Assembly (NCBI GenBank): GCA_024233115.1
Contig: JACKQB010000003.1
Coordinates: 434,001 to 498,000 of the forward strand
DNA: 64,000 nt
From: Akkermansiaceae bacterium
GTDB taxonomy: Bacteria; Verrucomicrobiota; Verrucomicrobiia; Verrucomicrobiales; Akkermansiaceae
Reading direction: 5' to 3'
Position 1 is the stretch's first letter. Every line of letters starts with the position of its first letter. Below the pieces are notes generated by a model that did not search any database, had not been told where the DNA came from, and worked only from the letters and a program-made list of their open reading frames with translations. The position numbers and the translations under genes are program-made. Below are positions 24,457 through 33,521 of this stretch, piece after piece.

Positions 24457-27225
24457 ATGAAAATTATCCGAACAAATCCTGTAAATCTACCTTTTTTTCA
24501 GCATAATGGGTGTGTGCTCCACCGACTTACCATCCTGATTCTCATCTTGACGCTGCCAACCATCGCCGCGCCCAGGGGCAGCGGATTGCCCGGCAGTGTC
24601 GCCAAAGAGCTAGGCAAAGCACCAGCCTACCAGGAAGGTGTCCAGGCCATGGAGGATCAACTCCACGATATCGCCGTCACTAAGTTCAGGGCAGCTTTGG
24701 AAGACAAAAAAATCAGCAGCGCCTCCAAACCCTACCTTACCCTGGCTCTGATCGAGGCATTGGTCCGCTCAAGCGCCTCTCCCCATGGCGACCTCAAGCA
24801 GGCGGAGGAGGCGCTCAAGCTGATCGAAGAAAAAACCATCAAGGACTTGAACTCAGCCCCCATTTGGAAAGCCGAAGCGTTGGCCTCGTTAGGCCGTTAT
24901 CAGGACGCCGACAAGTCGCTGTCTGAAATCCCGCCAACACATCCTCTGAGCGGTGAAATTCTCCTTGCCCGCGCACGCATCCTTCTTGCCCTGGACCGCA
25001 GCAACGAAGCCCTGGGCATCCTCGTCAAACTTGGCCAGTCGAAAGCATCAAAGATCAGCAACGAGGCCAACTTACTCGCTGCCGAGATTCATATCGACCA
25101 GTCAAGATACGACACGGCCCAGAAGATGCTCGAAAAAATCGATGGTCAGGATGCGGAAACAGCCAGATTAAAAGAATACCTGGGGGCGCGCATCACTCTT
25201 GCCGAAGGAAATTCCGCCGAGGCAACAAACCGTTTCCAGTCGCTTATCACGGCACCCGACAACCTGACGGAACGTATTTTCCATGCCTGCATTCTCGGCA
25301 AGGCTGATGCCCAGGTCGCCAACAAACAAAGTGAAGCTGCCATCGCAACACTCGAACAATTCATTTCCGACTACCCGGAATCTTCGGCCATCCAAGAGGC
25401 GTTTATCCGGCTTTCCGCCCTGCTGCCTGAAAACCTGGCCGACGATGCTCCCAGCATGGTCAAACTCCGGCAATGGAGCAGCGAAACACCGCTCCCGGAG
25501 GATGTCCTGTATATCGGAGGTGACAGCAACGCCGCGATTCACCCACTCATGCCAAGTTCCAACGAACATGCTGACCGGGTTAGCCTGGCACTTTACCATC
25601 GCGCACTCCTGTTAGCCCGCACCAAGGATCAAGATAAACATGATCAGGCAATGGCCTTGCTCAGGCGGCTCAGGTCCCAGCATAGCGACAGCCCCAAACC
25701 TCCCAGTGAACTGTATTTCAAGCTAGCCTCCGCCTCATTGCTGGACACGGCCTATCTCCACCTCAAACAAAACCATCCCGAGCAAGCGACCTATACCCTT
25801 TCCGTGATGGAGAAGGTGGCATTCTCGCCACGCCTCAAAGACCAGGCCAGTTACATCCGGGGATTGTTACTCGCCCGGGAAGGCAAACTGGACATCGCCC
25901 TCGAGGCATTCAACTACGCCCGGGAATCCACTTCCGAGGACATTGCCCATGCCGCCAAGGTCAATGCCGGCATCGTGGCACTCAAAGCAACCAACCTGAT
26001 TGCCTTTGAAAAAATCCTGCAATCATCTGCGCAAGCCAACGTCCGCACCGCGCTCCTACTCGAACGGGCCTTATGGAAATGCAGTCAGGAGGATGCCACG
26101 GGGCGCAGTGAACTGGAGTCATTCATTGTGACACACCCGAATCATCCACGCGAAAACGAAGCCCGTTTGGCACTCGCCGCCGCCTCAGTGAATATTTCCC
26201 CACCTGATGTCATGCTTGCGACGGCCCAGCTCGAAATCATCTCGCCCCGCCTAAGCGATGCAGCATCCCAGCTTACCATCACACGCATCCTGATCAGAGC
26301 GGAGGAGCTGAGCCTCAACTGGACTGCCGCTGCCGCTGCCGCTGAAAGATTCATCACCACTTTCAAGGACGACCCCAACATCCCGTCCTTACAACTCAGG
26401 CGGGGTGAAGCCTACTACCATAACGAGGACTACAACAAGGCACGCCTGATCTTTAACGACATCACAACCAAGTACCCGGACAGTCCGTTCTCGCCCTATG
26501 CCAGTTTTTTTGCCGCCATGTCCGCGCGGCTTGGCGGCACGGCCCAGGCACGGGAAGAGTGTATCACGATGTTCCAGAAAATCATCGACAGCAACCATGA
26601 GCTGTCCGCCGAGTCACGGATTCAGCAAAGCCGGGTGCTCATTGATCTCCGTCGGTATACGGAGGCGGAAACAAGCCTCAAACCATTACTCGACCCGAAA
26701 AAAACACCCGCTCCGCTCTGCCGTGCCGCCGGGGTGTTGATGGCTGATTGCCTACACCGGCAAGGTGCAGCCGACTCCGCGAAATACGAAGAGGCTATCA
26801 AAATCTACAATGAGCTGCTTGCCGCCGAAAATTTGCCTCTGGCCTGGGAAAACCGACTCCATTTTCTCCGCGGGCAAACCTACGAAAGCATGTCCAAGGT
26901 CAGTGATGCCTTTGGCTCCTATTACGATGTCGTCATACGGGGCAACATCCCCACCGCCGGCAAGGCCAACAAGGAGGAATGGCTCTGGTTCTATCGATGT
27001 GGATTCAAAGCCCTCGCTATGTTGGAATCAGACAAACGCTGGGAGGCCGCCGTCAAACTCGCACGCCGCATTGCTTCATTCAATGGCCCCCGTGCGGAAG
27101 AGGCAGCCAAACGAGCCAATAGCCTGGCAAAAAAACACATGATTTGGGAAGACGTCGATCCAGAGCCCATCGAGCCCGACCCCATCACCGGCAACAAAGA
27201 CAAAGCCGCTCCCGCCTCTGAATAG
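24457..27225 (+). CDS. Large secreted tetratricopeptide-repeat protein
   Basis: A 922-residue protein with an N-terminal hydrophobic export segment (LTILILILTLPTIAA). It consists almost entirely of helical TPR-like repeats, for example RRGEAYYHNEDYNKARLIF with TKYPDSPFSPYASFF, and LAREGKLDIALEAFNYARE. The repeat style (outer-membrane YfgC/YbgF-like with P-DSP turns) suggests a periplasmic scaffold for envelope complexes. No enzymatic domain is visible. The C-terminus is Pro/Asp-rich. It is upstream of coaD by 42 bases, joined through a phrase repeat. Confidence 0.8.
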   Translation: MKIIRTNPVNLPFFQHNGCVLHRLTILILILTLPTIAAPRGSGLPGSVAKELGKAPAYQEGVQAMEDQLHDIAVTKFRAALEDKKISSASKPYLTLALIEALVRSSASPHGDLKQAEEALKLIEEKTIKDLNSAPIWKAEALASLGRYQDADKSLSEIPPTHPLSGEILLARARILLALDRSNEALGILVKLGQSKASKISNEANLLAAEIHIDQSRYDTAQKMLEKIDGQDAETARLKEYLGARITLAEGNSAEATNRFQSLITAPDNLTERIFHACILGKADAQVANKQSEAAIATLEQFISDYPESSAIQEAFIRLSALLPENLADDAPSMVKLRQWSSETPLPEDVLYIGGDSNAAIHPLMPSSNEHADRVSLALYHRALLLARTKDQDKHDQAMALLRRLRSQHSDSPKPPSELYFKLASASLLDTAYLHLKQNHPEQATYTLSVMEKVAFSPRLKDQASYIRGLLLAREGKLDIALEAFNYARESTSEDIAHAAKVNAGIVALKATNLIAFEKILQSSAQANVRTALLLERALWKCSQEDATGRSELESFIVTHPNHPRENEARLALAAASVNISPPDVMLATAQLEIISPRLSDAASQLTITRILIRAEELSLNWTAAAAAAERFITTFKDDPNIPSLQLRRGEAYYHNEDYNKARLIFNDITTKYPDSPFSPYASFFAAMSARLGGTAQAREECITMFQKIIDSNHELSAESRIQQSRVLIDLRRYTEAETSLKPLLDPKKTPAPLCRAAGVLMADCLHRQGAADSAKYEEAIKIYNELLAAENLPLAWENRLHFLRGQTYESMSKVSDAFGSYYDVVIRGNIPTAGKANKEEWLWFYRCGFKALAMLESDKRWEAAVKLARRIASFNGPRAEEAAKRANSLAKKHMIWEDVDPEPIEPDPITGNKDKAAPASE

Positions 27226-27234
27226 ATTCCCCCC

Positions 27235-27264
27235 AATCAACCAACCAGCCAACCAACCAACCAC
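27235..27264 (+). repeat. CAAC/CCAA phrase repeat directly before coaD
   Basis: About seven copies of a four-base CCAA(C/G) unit fill the spacer up to three bases before the coaD ATG. No ribosome binding site is visible within it. Confidence 0.75.
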
Positions 27265-27267
27265 CCC

Positions 27268-27762
27268 ATGCGCACAGCAGTTTATGCAGGGTCATTTGAC
27301 CCCCTCACCAATGGCCACCTTTGGATGATTGAAAAAGGCTTGGAGATGTTCGACCGCCTCTACGTCGCCATTGGTAGCAATCCATCCAAGTCCTACACCT
27401 TCAATGTAAAGGACCGCCTCTCCCTTTTGCGTGATTCCATCCCGTCCTGCGAACGGCTTACCATCGCCGAATTTAAAAACCGCTATTTGGTGAACTACGC
27501 CCGCAGTGTCGATGCCCAGTATATCCTGCGTGGTATCCGTTCATCAAACGACTACGAGTATGAACGCGTCATGCGCCACATCAATGGAGACATGGCTCCG
27601 AGTATAACCACGACATTCCTGATGCCCCCCCGGGATATCGCCGAGCTCTCATCAAGCATGGTGAAGAGCCTCATCGGCCCCGAGGGATGGGAGGACTCGG
27701 TCCGCCGCTACGTCCCCCCTGCCGTGTTCACCGCACTCCAGGAAATGGATCACGATCAATGA
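27268..27762 (+). CDS. coaD: Phosphopantetheine adenylyltransferase
   Basis: Penultimate step of CoA synthesis. The nucleotidyl-transferase motif AGSFDPLTNGHLWMIEKG (T/HxGH type), the AIGSNPSK loop, LRGIRSSNDYEYE and the SSSMVKSL region are all present. The length of 164 residues is normal. The mature start directly follows the CCAA repeat tract. Confidence 0.96.
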   Translation: MRTAVYAGSFDPLTNGHLWMIEKGLEMFDRLYVAIGSNPSKSYTFNVKDRLSLLRDSIPSCERLTIAEFKNRYLVNYARSVDAQYILRGIRSSNDYEYERVMRHINGDMAPSITTTFLMPPRDIAELSSSMVKSLIGPEGWEDSVRRYVPPAVFTALQEMDHDQ

Positions 27763-27796
27763 TCGTGTACGAGGCACTCTGCACGGATTGTCACTC

Positions 27797-27825
27797 GCGC
27801 CACTTGTTGAATTGCGCCACTTGTT
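27797..27825 (+). repeat. 12-base direct repeat before sdaA
   Basis: GCGCCACTTGTT occurs twice (27797-27808 and 27814-27825), a period of 17, ending 8 bases before the sdaA ATG. It could be an operator pair or another spacer phrase. Confidence 0.6.
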
Positions 27826-27833
27826 AGCATACC

Positions 27834-29225
27834 ATGATCTCCGTACTTGATTTATTTACCATTGGAATTGGACCGTCCAGCTCTCACACCGTGGGGCCTA
27901 TGCGTGCTGCTTTTGATTTCACCCGGCAACTCGCCAGTACCGACCAAGCCGCATCCGTCCACTCGCTTCGCTGCGACCTCTACGGCTCCCTGGCCGCCAC
28001 CGGAAAAGGGCACGGTACTGATACCGCCATCATGCTTGGTTTCTTGGGTCAGGAACCCGAAACCATCCAGGTTCCGGAGATTCCACAACGCATCGACACC
28101 GTCAGAGCAACCCGGTCGCTTCAGTGGACAAAGGATCACTGCGTTGCGTTCGACGCAAACCACCACCTCACCTTCCATCGTCTGGACCCCCTTCCCCTGC
28201 ACCCTAACGGCATGCACTTCATCGCCGCCGATGTCGATGGCCATATCCTCGCCGAGGAAATCTATTATTCTCTGGGCGGCGGCTTCATTGCCACTGAGTC
28301 TGAAATGAAGAACCCTCGGTTTGGCGCGGAAATCACACCCGTATACAGCTTCAAATCCGCGGACGAACTGACCGCGCTTTGTGACGACCGTGGCCTGTGC
28401 ATACCCGATATCATCATCGCCAATGAAAACCTGATCCGGCCCGAAGAGCAAACCCGCTGCGCACTGGACCGCATCTGGGAAGCTATGCAGGAATGTGTTA
28501 GGAATGGTTGCCGGAACAAGGGCCTCTTACCCGGTGGTCTGCAAGTGAAGCGGCGCGCATCGTCGATTTACCAACGCCTCTCCGAACACCCCGAAGCCGC
28601 ACTGGCAGACCCCCTGACCATACTCGACTGGGTCAATCTCTACGCCCTGGCCGTCAATGAGGAAAATGCCGCCGGTGGCCGTGTTGTCACAGCCCCTACG
28701 AATGGTGCGGCAGGCATACTTCCGGCGGTGCTGCATTATGCCACCCGCTTCAAACACAGCCCCTATCAGACCAAGGATGACAAACGGGACGCCGTGCACC
28801 GTTTTCTCCTGACCGCCGCCGCCATAGGAATGCTCTACAAACGCAACGCCTCCATCTCTGGCGCCGATGTCGGTTGTCAAGGTGAGGTGGGAGTCGCCTG
28901 TTCGATGGCCGCCGGCGCGCTCGTCGAATACCTCGGTGGTACACACCACCAGGTCGAGAACGCTGCGGAAATCGGTATGGAACACAACCTCGGCCTTACC
29001 TGTGACCCTATTGGCGGGCTTGTCCAGATCCCATGTATCGAGCGTAATGCGATGGCAGCCGTCAAGGCCATCAATGCTGCCCGGATCACGATGTCAGGCG
29101 ACGGCACCCACTTCGTATCACTGGATAAGGTCATCTACACCATGAAGGAAACCGGTAAGGACATGCAGGAGAAATACAAAGAAACCTCTCGCGGCGGCCT
29201 TGCGGTAAACGTCGTGGAGTGCTAA
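27834..29225 (+). CDS. sdaA: L-serine ammonia-lyase (iron-sulfur type)
   Basis: Deaminates L-serine to pyruvate and ammonia using a [4Fe-4S] cluster. The N-terminal beta domain starts ISVLDLFTIGIGPSSSHTVG; the alpha domain carries GADVGCQGEVGVACSMAAG and LTCDPIGGLVQIPCIERN, which supply the cluster cysteines. It is a single chain of 463 residues, so alpha and beta are fused as in E. coli SdaA. It starts a co-directional group with mscS (22-base gap) and ribBA (11-base gap). Confidence 0.95.
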   Translation: MISVLDLFTIGIGPSSSHTVGPMRAAFDFTRQLASTDQAASVHSLRCDLYGSLAATGKGHGTDTAIMLGFLGQEPETIQVPEIPQRIDTVRATRSLQWTKDHCVAFDANHHLTFHRLDPLPLHPNGMHFIAADVDGHILAEEIYYSLGGGFIATESEMKNPRFGAEITPVYSFKSADELTALCDDRGLCIPDIIIANENLIRPEEQTRCALDRIWEAMQECVRNGCRNKGLLPGGLQVKRRASSIYQRLSEHPEAALADPLTILDWVNLYALAVNEENAAGGRVVTAPTNGAAGILPAVLHYATRFKHSPYQTKDDKRDAVHRFLLTAAAIGMLYKRNASISGADVGCQGEVGVACSMAAGALVEYLGGTHHQVENAAEIGMEHNLGLTCDPIGGLVQIPCIERNAMAAVKAINAARITMSGDGTHFVSLDKVIYTMKETGKDMQEKYKETSRGGLAVNVVEC

Positions 29226-29247
29226 GAGTGCCAGCGACTCCGAACGT

Positions 29248-30552
29248 ATGATCAATTTCACCGCCATCCAGCAAACCCTGCTCAATCTTTTTGACGACCG
29301 TCAGGACTACTGGCAGTGGGCTGCCATTGGATTGTGTCTTCTCGGAGCCATTGCCGTGGCGGTATTACTTCGTAAAACCCTCTTTTCCGAAGGCTCTCAC
29401 AGCCAGATGGTGCTTAAGCGGTTCTTCGATCCAGGGAAGAAAATCAGCGGGGTGCCCAGTATCTTCTGCCTCCTGCTCTGGATCACATGGGCAGCACGCA
29501 GTAACATGTCGATCAAGCTGGTCGAAGATGGTCATACCGCCATCCCCTGCGGTTATATCTATACCACAACCCTCCTGGTCACCGCGTTTGTCGTATACCA
29601 GATTGCCACCGCCGTCTCCAAAGGGCGGTCCGCACCGAAGATTCTGAGTGGGGGGATGCTCGTTATTTTTGCCCTCCATCTCTTCGGCTGGCTCGTACCA
29701 CTCAGTGAGGCCTTGCAAAGTATCAGCCTGCCTCTGGGTAGCATCGAAATCAATCTCTGGGCCATCGTTTCCGCCATTGCCGCCTTGTTTCTGCTACTGT
29801 GGCTGGCTGGCCTGTCCACCCGCTTTATCGATGCCATCATCAAGCCTCGCTCGGACATACCGCCGTCCATCAAAGTCCTTGTGGGTAAGGCCACCCGGTT
29901 TTTCATCTACATTGCGGCAATTGTCGGTGCCTTGAAAATCGGCGGAGTCCCGCTCGGCGGACTCGCCATCTTTTCTGGTGCTCTCGGTTTGGGTATTGGT
30001 TTCGGTTTACAAAAAGTCATTTCAAACCTCGTCTCGGGTGTGATCATCCTGCTGGATAAATCGATCAAACCGGGTGACGTGATCGAAATAGAAGGCACCT
30101 TCGGCTGGATCAACTCAATACGCACCCGCTACATCTCGGTCATTACCCGGGACCGGAAGGAAATCCTCATTCCCAACGAGGACTTCGTCACCCACAAGGT
30201 CGTGAACTGGTCGTTTACCGACCGGGTGGTCAGGGTAAGGGCCGATGTCGGGGTCTCCTACGACACCGACGTCGTCGAGGCCATCCGTATCTGTGCAGAA
30301 GCAGCCAGTGAGATACCACGCGTCCTCAAGGACCCGGCGCCATCCTGTCTGCTCATTGGCTTTGGTGACTCGTCCATCGACCTGCAAGTTCGCTTTTGGA
30401 TCGATGACGCCCCCCAAGGGGTAAGCAACGTTCGCTCGGAAGTTCTGCTTGCTGTCTGGCGCGCTTTCCGCGACAACGGCATCGAAATCCCCTTCCCACA
30501 ACGCGACCTCCATATCAAATCGAGCAATCTCCCCCCGACACCCGCCCCCTGA
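29248..30552 (+). CDS. Mechanosensitive channel of the MscS family
   Basis: Osmotic release channel of 434 residues. Several membrane spans fill the N-terminal half (for example WAAIGLCLLGAIAVAVLL and INLWAIVSAIAALFLLLWL). The MscS core follows: pore helix FSGALGLGIGFGLQKVISNL, then GVIILLDKSIKPGDVIEIEG, ITRDRKEILIPNEDFVTHKV and the C-terminal FPQRDLHIK. It has extra N-terminal spans compared with three-span E. coli MscS. It is placed between sdaA and ribBA with short gaps. Confidence 0.92.
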   Translation: MINFTAIQQTLLNLFDDRQDYWQWAAIGLCLLGAIAVAVLLRKTLFSEGSHSQMVLKRFFDPGKKISGVPSIFCLLLWITWAARSNMSIKLVEDGHTAIPCGYIYTTTLLVTAFVVYQIATAVSKGRSAPKILSGGMLVIFALHLFGWLVPLSEALQSISLPLGSIEINLWAIVSAIAALFLLLWLAGLSTRFIDAIIKPRSDIPPSIKVLVGKATRFFIYIAAIVGALKIGGVPLGGLAIFSGALGLGIGFGLQKVISNLVSGVIILLDKSIKPGDVIEIEGTFGWINSIRTRYISVITRDRKEILIPNEDFVTHKVVNWSFTDRVVRVRADVGVSYDTDVVEAIRICAEAASEIPRVLKDPAPSCLLIGFGDSSIDLQVRFWIDDAPQGVSNVRSEVLLAVWRAFRDNGIEIPFPQRDLHIKSSNLPPTPAP

Positions 30553-30560
30553 CTCCCGAA
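30533..30560 (+). repeat. C-rich phrase repeat between mscS and ribBA
   Basis: CCCCGACACCCGCCCCCTGA and the bases after it share GACACCCGCCCCCTGA with 6940-6972. Part of the phrase lies in the last codons of mscS (PPTPAP) and supplies its TGA stop. Confidence 0.6.
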
Positions 30561-30563
30561 CAA

Positions 30564-31775
30564 ATGTCCGCTCTTACCCTTTATCCGATCGACGAAATCA
30601 TCGCCGATGTCGCCGCTGGCAAAATGGTTATTGTCGTTGATGACCCCAGCCGTGAAAACGAGGCGGATCTCGTTGCGGCAGCCTCCATGGCCACGCCCGA
30701 AATGATCGCGTTTATGGCGAATCATGGCCGGGGCCTGATCTGTGCCCCTATTACCGCGGCACGTGCCAAGGAATTGGACCTGCCGCCGATGACCCCCCGC
30801 AATACGGAATCGATGCAAACCGCTTTCACCGTTTCCGTCGATGCCGCCGACGGCATTACCACGGGGATCTCAGCCGCTGACCGCGCCCGGACCATCCAGT
30901 TACTGGCATCGTCGGACACCGGATCCGACGCCTTGGTGCAACCAGGCCACATCTTCCCCCTTCAGGCGGTCCCTGGCGGGGTCTTGCGCCGTGCCGGCCA
31001 CACGGAAGCAGCCACCGACCTCGCCCACCTCGCGGGTCTCCCCAAGGCTGGCGTAATCTGTGAGATCATGAACGAGGACGGCACCATGGCGCGCTCCGGA
31101 ACCCTGGGGGAATACCAGCAACAACACCAACTCAAGGCGTGTAGCATCGCTGCACTCATCGAATATCGCAGACGGTCCGAAAAACTCGTCCGGCGGGGCG
31201 AAACCATCGCCATGCCAACCGATTATGGGGAATTCGACTGCCATCTCTACTACGTCGAGAATGCCAACCAGTCCACAGGTGCCCACCACCTGGCGTTTAC
31301 ACACGGGAAGATTTCACCTGATCAACCCACTCTCGTCCGTGTCCACTCCGAGTGCCTGACCGGTGATGTGTTCCATTCCCAACGCTGCGACTGTGGTGGC
31401 CAGCTTGATGCCGCCATGAAACAAATCGCCGCTGAGGGTGGTGTGCTCCTCTACCTCCGCCAGGAAGGGCGCGGCATTGGCCTGCCTGCAAAAATCCATG
31501 CCTATAAGCTACAGGAGCAGGGGCTCGATACCATCGAGGCCAATGAAAAACTCGGATACGCCTCCGACTTGCGCGACTACGGAATGGGTGCCCAGATCCT
31601 CTACGATCTCGGGGTGAGAAAAATCAGATTACTCACCAACAACCCTAAAAAAGTAGTGGGGCTCGAAGGCTACAACCTCGAGATCGCTGAGCAAATCCCC
31701 CTCAGTTTGCCGGCCAACCCCCACAACGAAAGATATCTGCAAACAAAAAAAGACCGTATGGGACATACCCTTTGA
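30564..31775 (+). CDS. ribBA: Bifunctional 3,4-DHBP synthase / GTP cyclohydrolase II
   Basis: Makes both riboflavin precursors. The N-terminal RibB half (residues 1-200) has VDDPSRENEADLV, ITTGISAADRARTI and GHIFPLQAVPGGVLRRAGHTEA. The RibA half has HSECLTGDVFHSQRCDCGGQ with the three zinc cysteines, RQEGRGIGLPAKIHAYKLQE and TNNPKKVVGLEGYNLE. The length of 403 residues is typical. No FMN riboswitch was seen in the short upstream spacer. Confidence 0.96.
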   Translation: MSALTLYPIDEIIADVAAGKMVIVVDDPSRENEADLVAAASMATPEMIAFMANHGRGLICAPITAARAKELDLPPMTPRNTESMQTAFTVSVDAADGITTGISAADRARTIQLLASSDTGSDALVQPGHIFPLQAVPGGVLRRAGHTEAATDLAHLAGLPKAGVICEIMNEDGTMARSGTLGEYQQQHQLKACSIAALIEYRRRSEKLVRRGETIAMPTDYGEFDCHLYYVENANQSTGAHHLAFTHGKISPDQPTLVRVHSECLTGDVFHSQRCDCGGQLDAAMKQIAAEGGVLLYLRQEGRGIGLPAKIHAYKLQEQGLDTIEANEKLGYASDLRDYGMGAQILYDLGVRKIRLLTNNPKKVVGLEGYNLEIAEQIPLSLPANPHNERYLQTKKDRMGHTL

Positions 31776-31862
31776 TCATCATGGCAAAGGTAGGATCGCT
31801 GAAACGGTAAGTTCTTTCCCGCTTGTCCTCATGCTTTCCAATCAACTAGGATGGACCATGCC

Positions 31863-32453
31863 ATGACAACGATCACCCACATGATACGCGGATATGCAGC
31901 TGCCTTTTTAGTCGCCGCCACCCTCACAACCGCCTCACTGGCCGGTGTCACCAACGCCAATGACGCCCTGGGCGTTGCCATGAAACAGGAATCGATCGCC
32001 GCCGGCGGCGGCAAGATGAAACTCTATTCACTCACCGCCAACTATAACGGTGACAATAAACGATGGCGTTTCCAATTTTACGACGGTGGCGCCAGTCTTC
32101 ACAGCGTCACCGTCGACAAGTCAGGCAAGGTGCGCTACTACGCCCGCGACAAAGGAAGCATACGCATTTTCGACGATATCGACTTCAACAAGCTACCCGC
32201 GCCCAACGAAGTCCTGGTCGAGGGATTGGTCGAGAAAGCCACCGCCGCGCTCGCCGCGCTCAAGTTCAAACCTCTCGATAACGGCAGACTCTACCTCAAT
32301 TACTACGTGTGCAGTGAGCATCGACAGAAAGACAAAGCCTACCACGCATGGAGCGTCACCATCCCCATCGGCGACGGCAAAACAGCTAAGACCGTTGCGT
32401 TCAAAAACGGTGAGATCGATACCATCAACAACGCGACCATCCACGGCGGCTAG
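31863..32453 (+). CDS. Secreted protein of unknown function
   Basis: Not recognised. Three ATGs lie close together (31851, 31858 out of frame, 31863); the one at 31863 is preferred because AGGA sits about 11 bases upstream. The N-terminal signal peptide is GYAAAFLVAATLTTASLAG. The mature part of about 165 residues has the pattern of alternating beta strands (LYSLTANYNGDNKRWRFQFY, ASLHSVTVDKSGKVRYYARD, GRLYLNYYVCSE) and ends GEIDTINNATIHGG, loosely reminiscent of PepSY-type domains. No enzymatic motif is visible. Confidence 0.65.
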   Translation: MTTITHMIRGYAAAFLVAATLTTASLAGVTNANDALGVAMKQESIAAGGGKMKLYSLTANYNGDNKRWRFQFYDGGASLHSVTVDKSGKVRYYARDKGSIRIFDDIDFNKLPAPNEVLVEGLVEKATAALAALKFKPLDNGRLYLNYYVCSEHRQKDKAYHAWSVTIPIGDGKTAKTVAFKNGEIDTINNATIHGG

Positions 32454-32465
32454 AAGTGCCGGGCA

Positions 32466-32494
32466 TTGACAGCTCGAAACGGGCAAGTTAGCTT
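32466..32494 (+). promoter_or_regulatory. Possible promoter of the iclR gene
   Basis: TTGACA at 32466-32471 is a perfect -35 box. At 17 bases spacing, TAGCTT (32489-32494) is a weak -10. The iclR ATG is 42 bases further on. Confidence 0.35.
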
Positions 32495-32536
32495 CCCAAT
32501 GCCCTCCAATAAGATCCACAACGGGCGGTTAACAAG

Positions 32537-33346
32537 ATGGCAGACAACGAGACATTCAAAGACAGTCGCTACAAAGTCCCCAATCTGGAGCGCGCACTCG
32601 TTATCATGGAGCATCTTCTCGATTACCCGCAGGGAAGGTCCGCCGCTGAACTCACCGAGGATCTGGGTTATTCCAAAAACAGCGTCTTCCGTATCACCAT
32701 GACCTTGCTGAACCACCACTTCCTGGTGCGTGATGATACCAAACGGTTCCGCTTGAGCAAAAAACTCCTGCTGATGGGCTGCCGCAGCTTTGGTGATACC
32801 CGCTTTATCGAACTCTCCATGGATGTCATGCGCACCTGTCGCGATGTCATCAAGGAGTCTGTTTTTATCGGTACCCTGGTCGAAAACGAAGGTGTGGTCA
32901 TCGAGCAAATCCTCGGCTCCCACCCGTTTAAATTCACCATCGACACCGGTGCACGCATGCCGATTCACTGCGCGGCTCCCTGCAAGGCCATCCTCGCCTA
33001 CCTCCCCGAGAGCGAACGCGCCCCCATCATCAAGGCTGCTCATTTCAAACGCTACAACGAAAACACGATCACCAGTCGGCGCGCCTTTGCCAGGGAACTT
33101 GAAGAGGTCACCCACTGTGGTTACGCCCTCGACCGCGCCGAGCAAATCCACGGCGCCCACTGTGTGGCCGCCCCGGTTTTTGACCAGTTCGGCTACCCGG
33201 TCGCGGCGATCTGGACCACCGGCCCGTCGGATCGACTCCCCGCAAAACGCTTTGACGAATTTGGGGAAACGATACGCAAGCATGCCGATATAATTTCCCG
33301 GCGCATGGGATACCGGGCACTCAAAGCCGAACCTGGACAAGCGTAG
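32537..33346 (+). CDS. IclR-family transcriptional regulator
   Basis: A 269-residue regulator. The N-terminal winged helix-turn-helix covers about residues 15-75 (ALVIMEHLLDYPQGRSAAEL, then EDLGYSKNSVFRITMTLLNH). The C-terminal effector domain includes DTGARMPIHCAAPCKAILAY and GYALDRAEQIHGAHCVAAPV. IclR proteins sense small carbon metabolites and usually control adjacent catabolic genes. The cupin-VOC-dhaK-dhaL genes downstream in the same direction are the obvious target. Confidence 0.92.
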   Translation: MADNETFKDSRYKVPNLERALVIMEHLLDYPQGRSAAELTEDLGYSKNSVFRITMTLLNHHFLVRDDTKRFRLSKKLLLMGCRSFGDTRFIELSMDVMRTCRDVIKESVFIGTLVENEGVVIEQILGSHPFKFTIDTGARMPIHCAAPCKAILAYLPESERAPIIKAAHFKRYNENTITSRRAFARELEEVTHCGYALDRAEQIHGAHCVAAPVFDQFGYPVAAIWTTGPSDRLPAKRFDEFGETIRKHADIISRRMGYRALKAEPGQA

Positions 33347-33409
33347 GTTCACCACCTGGCTGCATGCCCATTCCGTCCGAACTCCCGGGGGTGAACCTTC
33401 CCTGTTTTT
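33345..33409 (+). terminator. Possible terminator after iclR
   Basis: AGGTTCACC (33345-33353, overlapping the stop codon) pairs perfectly with GGTGAACCT (33390-33398); a GTTTTT run follows at 33404-33409. The 36-base loop is long, so strength is uncertain. Confidence 0.45.
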
Positions 33410-33413
33410 AAGT

Positions 33414-33444
33414 TCTATATATTAACCATCGTTTTTTATATAGA
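33414..33444 (+). promoter_or_regulatory. AT-rich 8-bp inverted repeat upstream of the cupin operon
   Basis: TCTATATA (33414-33421) and TATATAGA (33437-33444) are perfect inverted copies with a 15-base spacer. They sit in the only AT-rich block of the spacer, where the promoter is expected, making it a candidate operator for the IclR protein or part of the promoter itself. Confidence 0.45.
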
Positions 33445-33486
33445 TTTATCCTTCACAAGCGGGCCGGTTTGCGGTATTTGGAAGTT

Positions 33487-33500
33487 GATCGATAACGATC
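33487..33500 (+). promoter_or_regulatory. GATCG-N4-CGATC inverted repeat before the cupin gene
   Basis: A perfect 5-bp inverted repeat, GATCGATAACGATC, lies 22 bases upstream of the cupin ATG, between the AT-rich block and the gene (GAGGAG ribosome binding site at 33509-33514). It is a second candidate operator. Confidence 0.4.
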
Positions 33501-33521
33501 CAGCTTGAGGAGATCACGACT

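Noticed and set aside
30552..30563. An FMN riboswitch ahead of ribBA
   Set aside because: Only 11 bases separate mscS from ribBA and no riboswitch-like structure is possible there.
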